A program made the translations under genes and the position numbers. Positions 48,301-55,979 of a stretch of 64,000 bases of DNA are shown piece after piece; the stretch's first letter is position 1; each line of letters opens with the position of its first letter. The notes below the pieces were generated by a model that ran no database searches, had not been told where the DNA came from, and worked only from the letters and a program-made list of their open reading frames with translations. Source of the stretch: Campylobacter vulpis (lineage in GTDB: Bacteria > Campylobacterota > Campylobacteria > Campylobacterales > Campylobacteraceae); contig NZ_CP041617.1 of NCBI RefSeq assembly GCF_014217995.1, positions 1,364,001-1,428,000 on the forward strand, in the 5' to 3' direction.

Positions 48301-51150
48301 GAAAATTTAGAACTTCCCAATTTCAATGCTAACATTAAGCTCAAAAAACACCAAAAAAATGCAATATATAGGGCAATTCAAGAAAGTAACATTATTTTTG
48401 ACCATCAAGTTGGTGCTGGAAAAACTTTAGTCGCAATTTGCTCTGTAATGGAGCAAAAGAGAATGGGGCTTTTAAATAAACCCTTAATCGTTGTGCCAAA
48501 TCACTTAGCTAGACAATGGAATGATGAGTTTTACCACGCTTATACAAATGCTAATATTCTAGTCGCTACAAATGATGATTTAAAAAAGGATAATAGAGAA
48601 AGATTTTTCTCAAAAATAGCTACAAATAACTATGATGCTGTTATTATGACTCACTCGCAATTTAAATTAATCCCTGCTCCTTATGATATTATTAAAAGAC
48701 AATACGAGAAAGATATTAGCATTTTGGAAGAAACCTTAAAAAGAAAGCAAGATGATGAAAATGTTATGCGATATTCCGTCAAAGATTTAGAAAAACGCAT
48801 TGAGAATTTTAAGGTGAAATTGAAAGATTTGCAAACAGCACATAAAAAATCCAAAGCGATAGATTTTTCGGAACTAGGTATCGATGCTTTAATTATTGAT
48901 GAAGCACACGAATTTAAAAATCTACTCATCACAACTTCAATGGGAGATATAAGCGGTCTTGGAAATTTAAAAGGCTCGCAAAAAGCATACGACCTTTATT
49001 GTAAAACACAATATATTCACGAACAAAATAAAAAGCTCTATTTTCTAACAGGCACACCGATAAGTAATTCAATTACAGAACTCTTCACTTTACAAAGATA
49101 CATACAGCCTAATACATTAAATGAAAAAGGAATAGAAAGTTTTGATTCTTGGGCTTCTACTTTTGGAGAAGTTACAAATGCTTGGGAACTTGATAGCTCT
49201 GGAATTAATTATAAAATCGTTGCGAGATTTAACAAATTTAAAAATGTCCCTGAACTTTCTACGATGTATAAAAGCGTGGCTGATATTGTAACAAATAATG
49301 ATATTATGAAATATCAAAAAGACTTCGTGCCAAAACTTTACAATGATAAGCCTATTAATATCGTTGCTCCTAGAAGTGAAGCAATAGCAGAATTTATAGG
49401 TATTCAAGATGAAAATGGAAGGTGGAACGAAGGCTCTATCGTATGGAGAATGGAACATCAACAAGATGATATTGCTAGAAATAATCTTCTTGCTTGCACC
49501 ACAGACGCTAGAAAGGCTGGACTTGATTTTAGGCTCATTAATCCTTATTATGATGATTATGCAGATTCTAAAATCAATAAACTAATTGAAAATGTTTATG
49601 GTGAGTATAATGCGTGGAATGACGACAGGGGAACGCAATTAATTTTTTGCGATTTATCTACACCAAAACAACATTCACAAAAAGTTGCTTTAATAGGTAA
49701 CAATTTATCTCCAAAACCAAACAAAGAAGATGAATTTGTCAATATCAATGAAACAATGGAGCAAAGTGAAGAAGAAAATCATAAAAGCCTTGATGAACTC
49801 TTAGCAGAACAATCAAAATTTGATGTTTATACTGATATTTTAAAAAAACTTGTTGCCAAAGGCATTCCACAAAATGAAATCCGCTTTATCCACGACGCAA
49901 AAACGGATTTGCAAAAAAGCCAACTTTTTGCAGATATGAATACAGGAAAAGCTAGAATTTTAATTGGCTCAACTCAAAAAATGGGTGCTGGAACAAATGT
50001 GCAAAAAAGAATTGTAGCTTTACATCATTTAGATTGTCCGTGGCGTCCTAGCGATTTAGAGCAAAGAAGTGGTAGAGTTATAAGGCAAGGCAATGAGCTT
50101 TTTATGAGAGATCCACAAAATTTTAGAGTTAAAGAATTTAGATACGCAACTGAAAGAACTTATGACGCTAGAATGTGGCAAGTTATTGAAAGCAAAGCAA
50201 GATCCATAGAGCAATTTAGAAAAGCTGGTGCTGATGTAAGAACCTTAGAGGATATTACAAGCGGAGCGGCAGATGCGGCAGAAATGAAAGCAGAAGCCAC
50301 AGGAAATCCACTCATCTTATTGCAGGTGCAATTAACCAGTGATTTAAGACAAGAAGAAATGCTTTATAGTGGCTATAAAAGGCAAATTCACAATAATGAA
50401 GAAAGTCTTAAAGTCAATCTTTCAAAAATTGAATTCTTACAAAAAGATATTATTAAAATGGAAACCTTAAATGCAATCATTAAAGAAAATAATAATGAGC
50501 ATTTTCAAGGAAAATACTATATCAATGATGATGAAAATATTTCCGCAAAAGACTTCATCGTCCTTAAAGATGATACTAGCGATTTAAACAAAGCTAGACA
50601 AGCGGAGCTGACAAAAAACTTTGAAAATACCATTCAAATGATAGCAAATAACTATCAAAAAGAATATAAAGTTTTAGAATACAAAGGATTGATTATTAGC
50701 GGAGAAAAAACAGATTTAAACACCTTAAGTTTTTATGTTTCAACTCCTGATGGTCAAACTATAATGGAGCCTGAAAATATGATTTATAAAAGAGATGACA
50801 AAACTTTTTTTAAATTAGAAAATTATGTGAATTTCGGCGGTTTTATGAAAAGGTTAAATAATTTTTATAACGATTTAGAAAAATTTAGCCAATTTAATAA
50901 AAGCAAGATAGAAAGTCTTAAAAAAGAAATTGCAGAGCTAGAAAATATTACAGGAGACAACACTCCTATTTATAAGAGAAAAGACTATTTGGAGGCATTA
51001 AGAGAAGATAATCGCATTGTCATAGAAGAAATAGAAAAAATGAGTAAGCAAAAAGGTTATAAAAGTGATTTCGTGTCAAAATCTGCAAAGATTTTAGAGG
51101 ATTTAAATAGGCACAATAAGATTATGAAAGACAGAGAATTGCTTATCTAA
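45343..51150 (+). CDS. Giant DNA methylase-SNF2 helicase fusion (DarB-like)
   Basis: 1935 residues. After a 185-residue Ser/Asn/Gln/Thr-rich N-terminus come an N6-adenine methyltransferase domain (FEPSAGIGSF near residue 310 and the catalytic IGNPPFGQ near 380), a linker of about 600 residues, an SF2 helicase (HQVGAGKTLVAI, IIDEAHEFKN, MGAGTNVQKR, DLEQRSGRVIRQG) and a coiled-coil C-terminus. The layout recalls phage P1 DarB and related giant proteins on plasmids and ICEs that protect incoming DNA from restriction. That role is inference. The odd N-terminus overlaps a second gene in another frame. Confidence 0.85.
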   Translation: MRKTKRQIEDEKYYGGKSLFDFIELEFSQGEENEQQNGELSQHRETANGVERISVSSSSSSLDRQENSTIQLDNTREMGGTLSKHHQESRNVRTNDTSITTSTNGTTNFREQGSGGNERAGTNGYGDTNPNSNQSQSIHSDRTTDLFSFVSRNDDERQGANARRNNQQSVLESATRDDDFKRRSFKSGQKLDFTADDEIYLGSLKDRFQKNIHAIKLLKTIEQENRYATKQEQEILNKFSGWGGIPQVFDHQNKEWEKEFKELISTLDYTEYENAKLSTLDAFYTPKIVIDTIYQGLNHLGFNNDKHTKEIFEPSAGIGSFLSYAKNYSNNYHFTCIELDSISSNILKSLHPNQTIYNKAFEHHLFDKPYDAFIGNPPFGQKKVLDPNDTTLNKSSVHNYFIGNAIKNLKEDGIAAFVVSSYFLDSKNNTIRNYIAEQATFLGAVRLPNNAFKKRANTEVTTDIIFFKKGKDLNIDNKWLESVEYYENRFDEAEKRGLNHNIFSYFRINEYFKNNPQNILGKMDIKSSQYGHDLECLDDGRDLKIALENFVKTLPKDIYQYQETKITLSYYRINKESPEYQKYSQIISKLKDGNYFEYGGEIYMKVRSDDELVFSKPALNEHDKRRIKKLIAIRNQFNTLIEYEKNEANDVLVENQRKQLNKLYDDFVTKEGYLNREANKKAFKEDVEANKILALEKNYNAGISKNVALKEGIEPILPSATKADIFFKRTINAQKEIKISTPQEALIACINEYGRIDLNFLEANLEQPLDETLNTLEQNRLIFKDHLNPSRFILAEKYLSGNVKAKYKEVKKLIEDGFNEFANNLESLEQVLPKDLKAVDISLSLGTTWIPIKYYKQFIEETLQIDSRDYDLFLLEKTGEWNLKGLGHSLSPYVRSQYGTERIGCFDLFEHALLRKPIRIYDKKQDETGREYRELNPKETAIANSKLENLKNEFAEWIYKDYDRRTDLENIYNEKFNTNKEPQYNGENLELPNFNANIKLKKHQKNAIYRAIQESNIIFDHQVGAGKTLVAICSVMEQKRMGLLNKPLIVVPNHLARQWNDEFYHAYTNANILVATNDDLKKDNRERFFSKIATNNYDAVIMTHSQFKLIPAPYDIIKRQYEKDISILEETLKRKQDDENVMRYSVKDLEKRIENFKVKLKDLQTAHKKSKAIDFSELGIDALIIDEAHEFKNLLITTSMGDISGLGNLKGSQKAYDLYCKTQYIHEQNKKLYFLTGTPISNSITELFTLQRYIQPNTLNEKGIESFDSWASTFGEVTNAWELDSSGINYKIVARFNKFKNVPELSTMYKSVADIVTNNDIMKYQKDFVPKLYNDKPINIVAPRSEAIAEFIGIQDENGRWNEGSIVWRMEHQQDDIARNNLLACTTDARKAGLDFRLINPYYDDYADSKINKLIENVYGEYNAWNDDRGTQLIFCDLSTPKQHSQKVALIGNNLSPKPNKEDEFVNINETMEQSEEENHKSLDELLAEQSKFDVYTDILKKLVAKGIPQNEIRFIHDAKTDLQKSQLFADMNTGKARILIGSTQKMGAGTNVQKRIVALHHLDCPWRPSDLEQRSGRVIRQGNELFMRDPQNFRVKEFRYATERTYDARMWQVIESKARSIEQFRKAGADVRTLEDITSGAADAAEMKAEATGNPLILLQVQLTSDLRQEEMLYSGYKRQIHNNEESLKVNLSKIEFLQKDIIKMETLNAIIKENNNEHFQGKYYINDDENISAKDFIVLKDDTSDLNKARQAELTKNFENTIQMIANNYQKEYKVLEYKGLIISGEKTDLNTLSFYVSTPDGQTIMEPENMIYKRDDKTFFKLENYVNFGGFMKRLNNFYNDLEKFSQFNKSKIESLKKEIAELENITGDNTPIYKRKDYLEALREDNRIVIEEIEKMSKQKGYKSDFVSKSAKILEDLNRHNKIMKDRELLI
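45440..45916 (+). CDS. Nested out-of-frame gene inside the methylase-helicase gene
   Basis: A 158-codon frame shifted by one base from the host gene. It has an AAGGAG ribosome site six bases before its ATG and a well-mixed, helix-rich protein: MENYPNIEKLQMALNELAFH, WIDKKIPQYSLIILERWAELYP, then Met/Gln/Glu-rich helices ending LKEEVSNLGKN. Over the same bases the host frame is low-complexity (Ser, Thr, Asn, Gln, Arg), as expected if the nested frame is the one under selection. No family recognised. Either a true overlapping gene, or the methylase-helicase is really translated from a later start or after fusion of two genes. Confidence 0.6.
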   Translation: MSNRMENYPNIEKLQMALNELAFHQVHQAWIDKKIPQYSLIILERWAELYPNTIKNLGMSELMTLALPQAQMELQILESKEAEEMREQGLTDMEILTQTQINLNQFIAIEPQIYSPLFQEMMMRDKEQMQEETINNQYWNLQQEMMTLKEEVSNLGKN

Positions 51151-51182
51151 ACCAGCTAAAGCTCTCATTAATATTTTTATGA

Positions 51183-51188
51183 TATAAT
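51183..51188 (+). promoter_or_regulatory. Sigma-70 -10 box for NYN gene
   Basis: A perfect TATAAT 98 bases before the NYN start, with no other good candidate nearer. The implied leader RNA of about 90 bases is long for this genome and contains an imperfect stem (arms at 51201-51212 and 51245-51256, ten of twelve pairs, AGCACA/TGTGCT ends). Confidence 0.5.
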
Positions 51189-51286
51189 TCCGCCATCATT
51201 AGCACATAGAGGGGTCTTTTTAGCATCATATTTTTAAATTGACGACTCTTTGTGCTTCCAATTTAATAAATTAGGACTACGCAACA

Positions 51287-52015
51287 ATGAATTCAAGCAA
51301 TCCAAATATGGAATTTTCAATTATTCAGCCTAAAAAGACTGCAGTTCTTGTAGATCTCTCTTTTTTTCTTGAAAGATATAATACTCACAAGAGTATTAAA
51401 ACAATGGAGGCTAAAGAATTGGCTAAGAGATTAAAAGACTATGTATGGGAAACCCTTAGAAGAAATGAAGATTATTTACATAGAGTTTATATTTACGATT
51501 GCGAACCATTAGATAAAAATGTTCCTATGCCTCCCATAGAAAAAACTGATAAATCTAAGAACTTAAGCAAAACTACAACATACAAATTTAGAAGCGAACT
51601 TTTAAATTACCTAAGAAAGCAACCTTATTTTGCTGTAAGATTAGGTGAAATCGATGAAAATTCGTTTCAATGGAAATTTAGAGATTATGATAAATTTAGA
51701 AAAATTCTACGCAAAGAAATAGACATTTGTGAGCTTACAAGCGAAGATTTCGTTTTAGACATTAAACAAAAGGGTGTCGATATGAAAATAGGGCTTGATA
51801 TTGCAACTTTAGCAAATAAACATCAAGCCGAAAAAATAATTTTAATCACAGCAGATAGTGATTTTATCCCTGCTGTTAAGCACGCCAGAAAAGAAGGAAT
51901 TATTGTTCAATTAGATCCAATGAGAGTTCCAGAAACTCAAATTAAAAAAGGTTTGTTGGAGCATATTGACATCCTTTCGTCTGTTTTTATTAATAAAAAT
52001 AAAAATGGCAATTAA
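51287..52015 (+). CDS. NYN (PIN-like) domain ribonuclease family protein, LabA-like
   Basis: A 242-residue protein of the NYN/DUF88 group: KTAVLVDLSFFLERYNTH at the N-terminus with the first catalytic Asp, RVYIYDCEPL, KQKGVDMKIGLDIATLANK (second acidic cluster) and IILITADSDFIPAVKHARKEG (the Asp-Ser-Asp site). These proteins are Mg-dependent nucleases or RNA-binding regulators. It lies alone between the methylase-helicase gene and a decayed region, with its own promoter, so could be a defence or regulatory cargo gene. Confidence 0.85.
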   Translation: MNSSNPNMEFSIIQPKKTAVLVDLSFFLERYNTHKSIKTMEAKELAKRLKDYVWETLRRNEDYLHRVYIYDCEPLDKNVPMPPIEKTDKSKNLSKTTTYKFRSELLNYLRKQPYFAVRLGEIDENSFQWKFRDYDKFRKILRKEIDICELTSEDFVLDIKQKGVDMKIGLDIATLANKHQAEKIILITADSDFIPAVKHARKEGIIVQLDPMRVPETQIKKGLLEHIDILSSVFINKNKNGN

Positions 52016-52024
52016 TTTTTGCTT

Positions 52025-52332
52025 TTATTTTATTAAACAAACAATTAAAAAAATTAATGCTATGCAAAAGCAAAGTATAAATTTATTTCTTGTGCGAAGA
52101 GCAGCATTCTCTTTATTTAATTTGCGTATATCATCTTTATAAGATTCTATAGTTTAACATTACTTTCTTTTTCATATTGTAAATTTCTTAGCTGATAGCA
52201 CATATTAAGAATATGAACTTCTTGAATATAATCAAAATCTTTCCTTATCTTTAAATCACCAATTTGCTCTATACTAAATCCTGTATTATCTTCATTAAAA
52301 AAACTTTTTAAAGAAATTGATAATTTACTTAA
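52025..52332 (-). pseudogene. Remnant of a coiled-coil membrane protein
   Basis: On the minus strand an open stretch (KLSISLKSFFNEDNTGFSIE, then IGDLKIRKDFDYIQEVH) without start codon runs to a TAG, after which another frame continues as IESYKDDIRKLNKENAALRT and ends in a membrane helix (FILCFCIALIFLIVCLIK). It is thus a gene fragment with its 5' end gone and one frameshift. No function assigned. It fills most of the otherwise empty 370-bp gap. Confidence 0.55.
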
Positions 52333-52387
52333 TTAAATTATAATTTATTATAATATATTTTAATTTATTTAATATGAGGATAAAACA

Positions 52388-52636
52388 ATGGCAAAGAAAA
52401 TCATCGACACGCAGATTTTAGCTCAGGTTGGACAAGGTGCTGAAATGAAAGAAAATAGAACAGCAAAACAAACTCAAACTCCACAAACACAAGAGCCTAT
52501 AATTGATGGGCTTAAAATTTTTACACTTTCCTTAAAAGTGAGCGAGTATGTTAAACTTAAAACCTATTGTCAAAGTCAAAATCTCTCAATCGCCAAATTT
52601 TTTAAAGAATGCATTAGAGAAAAAGGAATTATTTGA
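52388..52636 (+). CDS. Putative RHH-type antitoxin
   Basis: An 82-residue protein: Gln/Thr-rich linker in the middle (KQTQTPQTQEP) and a C-terminal ribbon-helix-helix-like segment (LKIFTLSLKVSEYVKLKTYC, LSIAKFFKECIRE). Its stop overlaps the TTG start of the HEPN gene by four bases. RHH plus a following RNase-like gene in coupled order is the standard toxin-antitoxin layout, so an antitoxin and autorepressor role is inferred. Upstream is an AT-rich promoter with a TATAATATATT motif. Confidence 0.6.
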   Translation: MAKKIIDTQILAQVGQGAEMKENRTAKQTQTPQTQEPIIDGLKIFTLSLKVSEYVKLKTYCQSQNLSIAKFFKECIREKGII

Positions 52637-53301
52637 AAAGCTTAGAAATTCTGCTCTCAAAAGAACGCTTACAATCTTATGCGAATCTAAATGAGCATTT
52701 TGAGAATTTAGCTCTCATTGGTCGTCTTGCACCAAAATTATTACTGATAGAAATTTGTTTGCGTAATATCACAAATGATATTTTACTTCATAAACTAGGC
52801 AACAATTGGCTAGAAAAAGAAAATGAGACCAAACATAAGGAAAAAAATCTTAGTAATCATCAACTTGTATCAAGGCAAAGTCTCGATTTTTGGTGCAAGA
52901 TGATTGAGAAATATAAATTATATAACGATATTTTTCATTTTCGCAAAAGTTTTGATTTAAAGCGATATGATGATTATAATACAAATAGATTTTATTATAA
53001 TGGCAAAAAGAGATTTTTGCGAGACACACACAAGGTGGAGATTATTTTAAATTGGATTCATACGATTAGAAATCGTGCCTTTCACGCAGAGAATCTACTC
53101 AAAGTAAAAATAATTGTGCGTAATGATAAACAAATTGTTGCACCGCGTATCACAACCTTTATAAAAATTAATGAGCATAGACTTTATTTTGGAATTATGC
53201 CCGATAAAATAGAAATATTCTTAAATGAGTGTCTTAATTCGCTTAACGATAATATAAAAGATTTTATAAAAGAGGGTGTGGCACGAGGAGCCACTGACTA
53301 A
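52633..53301 (+). CDS. Abi/HEPN-type putative RNase toxin
   Basis: A 222-residue protein resembling Abi-family HEPN proteins. The HEPN catalytic pattern R-x4-H is present as RNRAFH (Arg146 to His151), preceded by IILNWIHTIRN; the N-terminal helical part contains IGRLAPKLLLIEICLRNITNDIL. HEPN RNases of toxin-antitoxin and abortive-infection systems cleave RNA and cause dormancy. Starts with TTG overlapping the upstream RHH gene, consistent with a translationally coupled pair that could serve plasmid maintenance or phage defence. Function is inferred. Confidence 0.65.
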   Translation: MKSLEILLSKERLQSYANLNEHFENLALIGRLAPKLLLIEICLRNITNDILLHKLGNNWLEKENETKHKEKNLSNHQLVSRQSLDFWCKMIEKYKLYNDIFHFRKSFDLKRYDDYNTNRFYYNGKKRFLRDTHKVEIILNWIHTIRNRAFHAENLLKVKIIVRNDKQIVAPRITTFIKINEHRLYFGIMPDKIEIFLNECLNSLNDNIKDFIKEGVARGATD

Positions 53302-53322
53302 TGTAAATCGCATTGTATCTAA

Positions 53323-53526
53323 TATAGCCTTATTTTTCTCTTAACAGCGGATAAAGAGCAGAGTAAAAATCTTTTAGAACAAAATCGAGGTGGATTTGTA
53401 AAACAAGAACTGCTTCATGCCTTGAAAAAAGATAGGGACACTATCATCGAAAAAATACAAAATAAGGAAAAAGACTGGATTCCAAGCTATAAAATGTCTG
53501 TCTCATTATTTCTTACTCCTATATAA
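53323..53526 (+). pseudogene. Gene fragment of unknown origin
   Basis: An open frame without start codon reading TADKEQSKNLLEQNRGGFVK, then KDRDTIIEKIQNKEKDWIPSYK, with coding-like composition and a normal stop. It probably is the 3' end of a gene whose front was lost when the HEPN pair or relaxase region was joined here. No family recognised. Confidence 0.4.
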
Positions 53527-53791
53527 TTTTATCCATCTCTTGCAATCTCATTATTCCTAGCACTTGTCCATCGCAAACTATTATCGGCTCTTCTTCGCTC
53601 TCTTTGCTGTAACTGATTGAGTGCATTGAGGTGCAGAAGCATTTAAGTTCGTTTTGTGTCATAAACCATAGGCTGTTTGGACAATACTCGCATAGAGTTT
53701 CTTTCTTGGGCAACTTCTCTTCGGATAGTCGATTGATTACTGAGCTCTTGTAAGACTCTCTGTCTATATTGTTTTGTATAAACTCTCTCAC
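53519..53791 (-). CDS. Small cysteine-rich protein overlapping the relaxase gene
   Basis: 90 residues with a zinc-ribbon-like pattern, CEYCPNSLWF then CFCTSMH, and a helical start (FIQNNIDRESYKSSVINRL). It begins with GTG, seven bases after a strong AAAGGAG site, and its first 149 bases lie inside the relaxase gene in a different frame. The strong ribosome site, paired cysteines and even composition support real coding. It follows the relaxase in the same transcript, so may act in DNA processing. Confidence 0.65.
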   Translation of the reverse strand: MREFIQNNIDRESYKSSVINRLSEEKLPKKETLCEYCPNSLWFMTQNELKCFCTSMHSISYSKESEEEPIIVCDGQVLGIMRLQEMDKII

Positions 53792-54917
53792 TATTTACTC
53801 CTTTATCTTGTATGATTTTATATTTTTTAGCATTTGTTATTTTAGGGATTTGTTTCAAATCTTTTTCTCTACCGATAACAGAAACATCCCAAATGGGTTT
53901 TGTAAGTGTTTTGGAAACTTCTTGCCACTTATTGTTAATTTTTGCCTTTCTTTTTATCTCATATTCTTCTTGCCCTACTATTTTAAATCTTGCATACTCA
54001 CCTCTTAAAACTTTATTTTCTTTCACAACCCTTTCTAAATCTTGCCCCCAAATTGTAGCTATTCCTTTTTTAGTTTTATAGCTCACATAATAACTTTTCT
54101 TTGCATTTTTATCGGTGCTAAATTGATAGTTTGCCCCTCCAAAATCCATAACTTGATAATAGTGCATTTTTATTTGTGGAGCTTTATCAATTTGCTTTTC
54201 TCTATTTAATTTTGTAGAATACTCTTGATTTACTTCTGCTTCTTTTTGCTTTTTGTTTGTAGCTTTTGCTTCAACACCTAATTCATTTAATGCTTTTGCA
54301 AATTCCGCTCTTAAGTTAGCTAAATCAGCCTTTCTAGGATTAATTCTTTTTCCATTTTTATCCGCAACTTTTAAGCAAACATGACAATGCGGATTATCCG
54401 TATCTCCGTGAAAAGCAACAACAAAAAGATTATTTGGATATATTCTTTTTAAAGTTGTGATAGTGGCTTGTTGCAATTTTTCTTTTGGAGTTGTAGAATG
54501 CTCCTTCATAGAAAAAACCATATTAATAGTATGTCTTTTTTCCTTAGCACCTTCTTTATATAAAGGAATAGGAATTCCTTCATTTTTGAAAAATTTTTTT
54601 AATTCTAAAATTTCATCTTCTCCTACATATCTATCAAAATCATTTGTAATTAACTCTATACTTCCCTTGCGAGAAATATAATCAAGATGTTTTGAAAGTG
54701 CTTGAGAATTTTTAGAACCTGAAGTAATTTTTACAACGACTTCAGTATTTTTTCTAAACATATTTTTACTAATAAGCTTGCCTGTTTTTATATCTTTAGT
54801 GTATTTATCTCTGTTTTTATTGATATAGTTTAGCGGTAGCTTTGAAGCGTTTTCTATTTTAGTAAAAACTTTCCTAGCAATTATCTCATCGTCAAATATT
54901 TTAATCGGTCTTGACAT
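53643..54917 (-). CDS. MOBP-type relaxase
   Basis: A 424-residue relaxase that should nick oriT and lead the strand into the recipient. The MOBP motifs are present: motif I ALSKHLDYISR with catalytic Tyr80, and the metal-binding motif III FHGDTDNPHCHVCLKV (His170, His177, His179), plus RHTINMVFSM between. The C-terminal half (KINNKWQEVSKTLTKP and beyond) is basic and lacks the tail shared by the cargo proteins. mobC lies eight bases upstream and oriT beyond it. Confidence 0.9.
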   Translation of the reverse strand: MSRPIKIFDDEIIARKVFTKIENASKLPLNYINKNRDKYTKDIKTGKLISKNMFRKNTEVVVKITSGSKNSQALSKHLDYISRKGSIELITNDFDRYVGEDEILELKKFFKNEGIPIPLYKEGAKEKRHTINMVFSMKEHSTTPKEKLQQATITTLKRIYPNNLFVVAFHGDTDNPHCHVCLKVADKNGKRINPRKADLANLRAEFAKALNELGVEAKATNKKQKEAEVNQEYSTKLNREKQIDKAPQIKMHYYQVMDFGGANYQFSTDKNAKKSYYVSYKTKKGIATIWGQDLERVVKENKVLRGEYARFKIVGQEEYEIKRKAKINNKWQEVSKTLTKPIWDVSVIGREKDLKQIPKITNAKKYKIIQDKGVNSERVYTKQYRQRVLQELSNQSTIRREVAQERNSMRVLSKQPMVYDTKRT

Positions 54918-54925
54918 ATAAAAAC

Positions 54926-55477
54926 CTAAATCCTTTGATTATTAATCTCTATAATCTTTCCAAGAGAAGCAGAAAGAATGTCAATCTTTTCATTTATAAT
55001 ATCAATCGTATTTTTTAAATTATCCTCATTTATTTTTACAGAATTTCCAGCTCTAAGAATTTTCAATAGTTGATATATATTTTTGCCAACTGCATTAATT
55101 TCAGTTCTTGTTTTTATAAATTCATCTAGTTCTAAATTAGTAAAAAGTTTTTCGTTTTTTATAGAGTTTAATAGCAAAAATTTTGCTTGTTTAGTAACGC
55201 TTGAATAACCTGATTTTTTAGAAATTTCTTTCAAAGTATTTATTTCATTTTCTGTAAGTTTTAATTTAACTATTTTGCTTTCATCGCTTTTATAAAATTT
55301 ATTTTTAGATATTTCATCATTTATTTTATTTTTCTTATCTGTATCACAAGAATTAAAATTTTTTAATAAAACAGATATTATTTTACTATATGGTGCATTT
55401 GTTTCTGATTTTATATAATCTAAAATTATTTTATCATCTTTACTAACTTTAATAACACAATTATTATTTTTATTCAT
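54926..55477 (-). CDS. mobC: MobC-like relaxosome accessory protein
   Basis: A 183-residue protein with an RHH-like segment (SKIVKLKLTENEINTLKEIS) and the MobC motif TEINAVGKNIYQLLKILRAG, followed by a helical end. MobC proteins bind oriT and help the relaxase open the strand. It is the first gene of the leftward mobilisation operon and starts about 80 bases from the nick site. The N-terminal 75 residues are Lys/Asn-rich and poorly recognisable. Confidence 0.8.
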   Translation of the reverse strand: MNKNNNCVIKVSKDDKIILDYIKSETNAPYSKIISVLLKNFNSCDTDKKNKINDEISKNKFYKSDESKIVKLKLTENEINTLKEISKKSGYSSVTKQAKFLLLNSIKNEKLFTNLELDEFIKTRTEINAVGKNIYQLLKILRAGNSVKINEDNLKNTIDIINEKIDILSASLGKIIEINNQRI

Positions 55478-55511
55478 TTATATTTCCTTAGTGAGCCTCG
55501 CAGAGATATTT

Positions 55512-55566
55512 CGGCAAAGTAAGCTAAAAAAGTTATATAACTTTTTGGCGTCTTTGCCTATCCTGT
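55512..55566 (+). promoter_or_regulatory. oriT: Origin of transfer (oriT) with nic site
   Basis: Contains TATCCTGT at 55559-55566, which fits the IncP/Ti-type nic consensus YATCCTG/Y; the nick would fall between 55565 and 55566 on this strand. Just before it are a 7-bp inverted repeat (GGCAAAG at 55513, CTTTGCC ending at 55558) and inside that a perfect 20-bp palindrome at 55527-55546. The site lies upstream of mobC and the MOBP relaxase, the usual place. Transfer would lead with the rightward genes (primase, eexN). Confidence 0.8.
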
Positions 55567-55671
55567 AATTAATAATATTTTTGCTTGATTGGCATTTTAC
55601 AATATTAAGCTTTATAACACATTAAGTTTATTTTGAGATAATGCAATTTTAAATTTTTACAAGGAGTTATT

Positions 55672-55953
55672 ATGCTTTATGAAAGCAAGATGATAGAAGA
55701 TTTAAAGCGTGAGTATGATGAGAAATTAAAGAAATTACGCCAAAAAGAAAAAGAAAAGAAAGAGCGTATATATAAAAAACTTTCATTGGCTCTCTTAAAA
55801 GATTTTGAAGAGAGTGATAATTTTTTCAATGAATTTCATATGCTCATAGAAAAATTAAATTGCAAAAATACTAAAAATGCCCTAGAGTCTATAAGTAACT
55901 TATATAATTTTAATCAAAATATTGATACAATTAACGAAGCAAAAAAACAATAA
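55672..55953 (+). CDS. Small coiled-coil protein of the leading region
   Basis: 93 residues, strongly charged: MIEDLKREYDEKLKKLRQKE at the start forms a coiled coil; the rest is helical (FHMLIEKLNCKNTKNALESI). An AAGGAGTT ribosome site precedes the ATG. Size and place beside oriT resemble MobB-like or other relaxosome helpers, but I do not recognise the family. Confidence 0.6.
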   Translation: MLYESKMIEDLKREYDEKLKKLRQKEKEKKERIYKKLSLALLKDFEESDNFFNEFHMLIEKLNCKNTKNALESISNLYNFNQNIDTINEAKKQ

Positions 55954-55979
55954 ACAAATCACATCTTTGGAGAGTAAAA

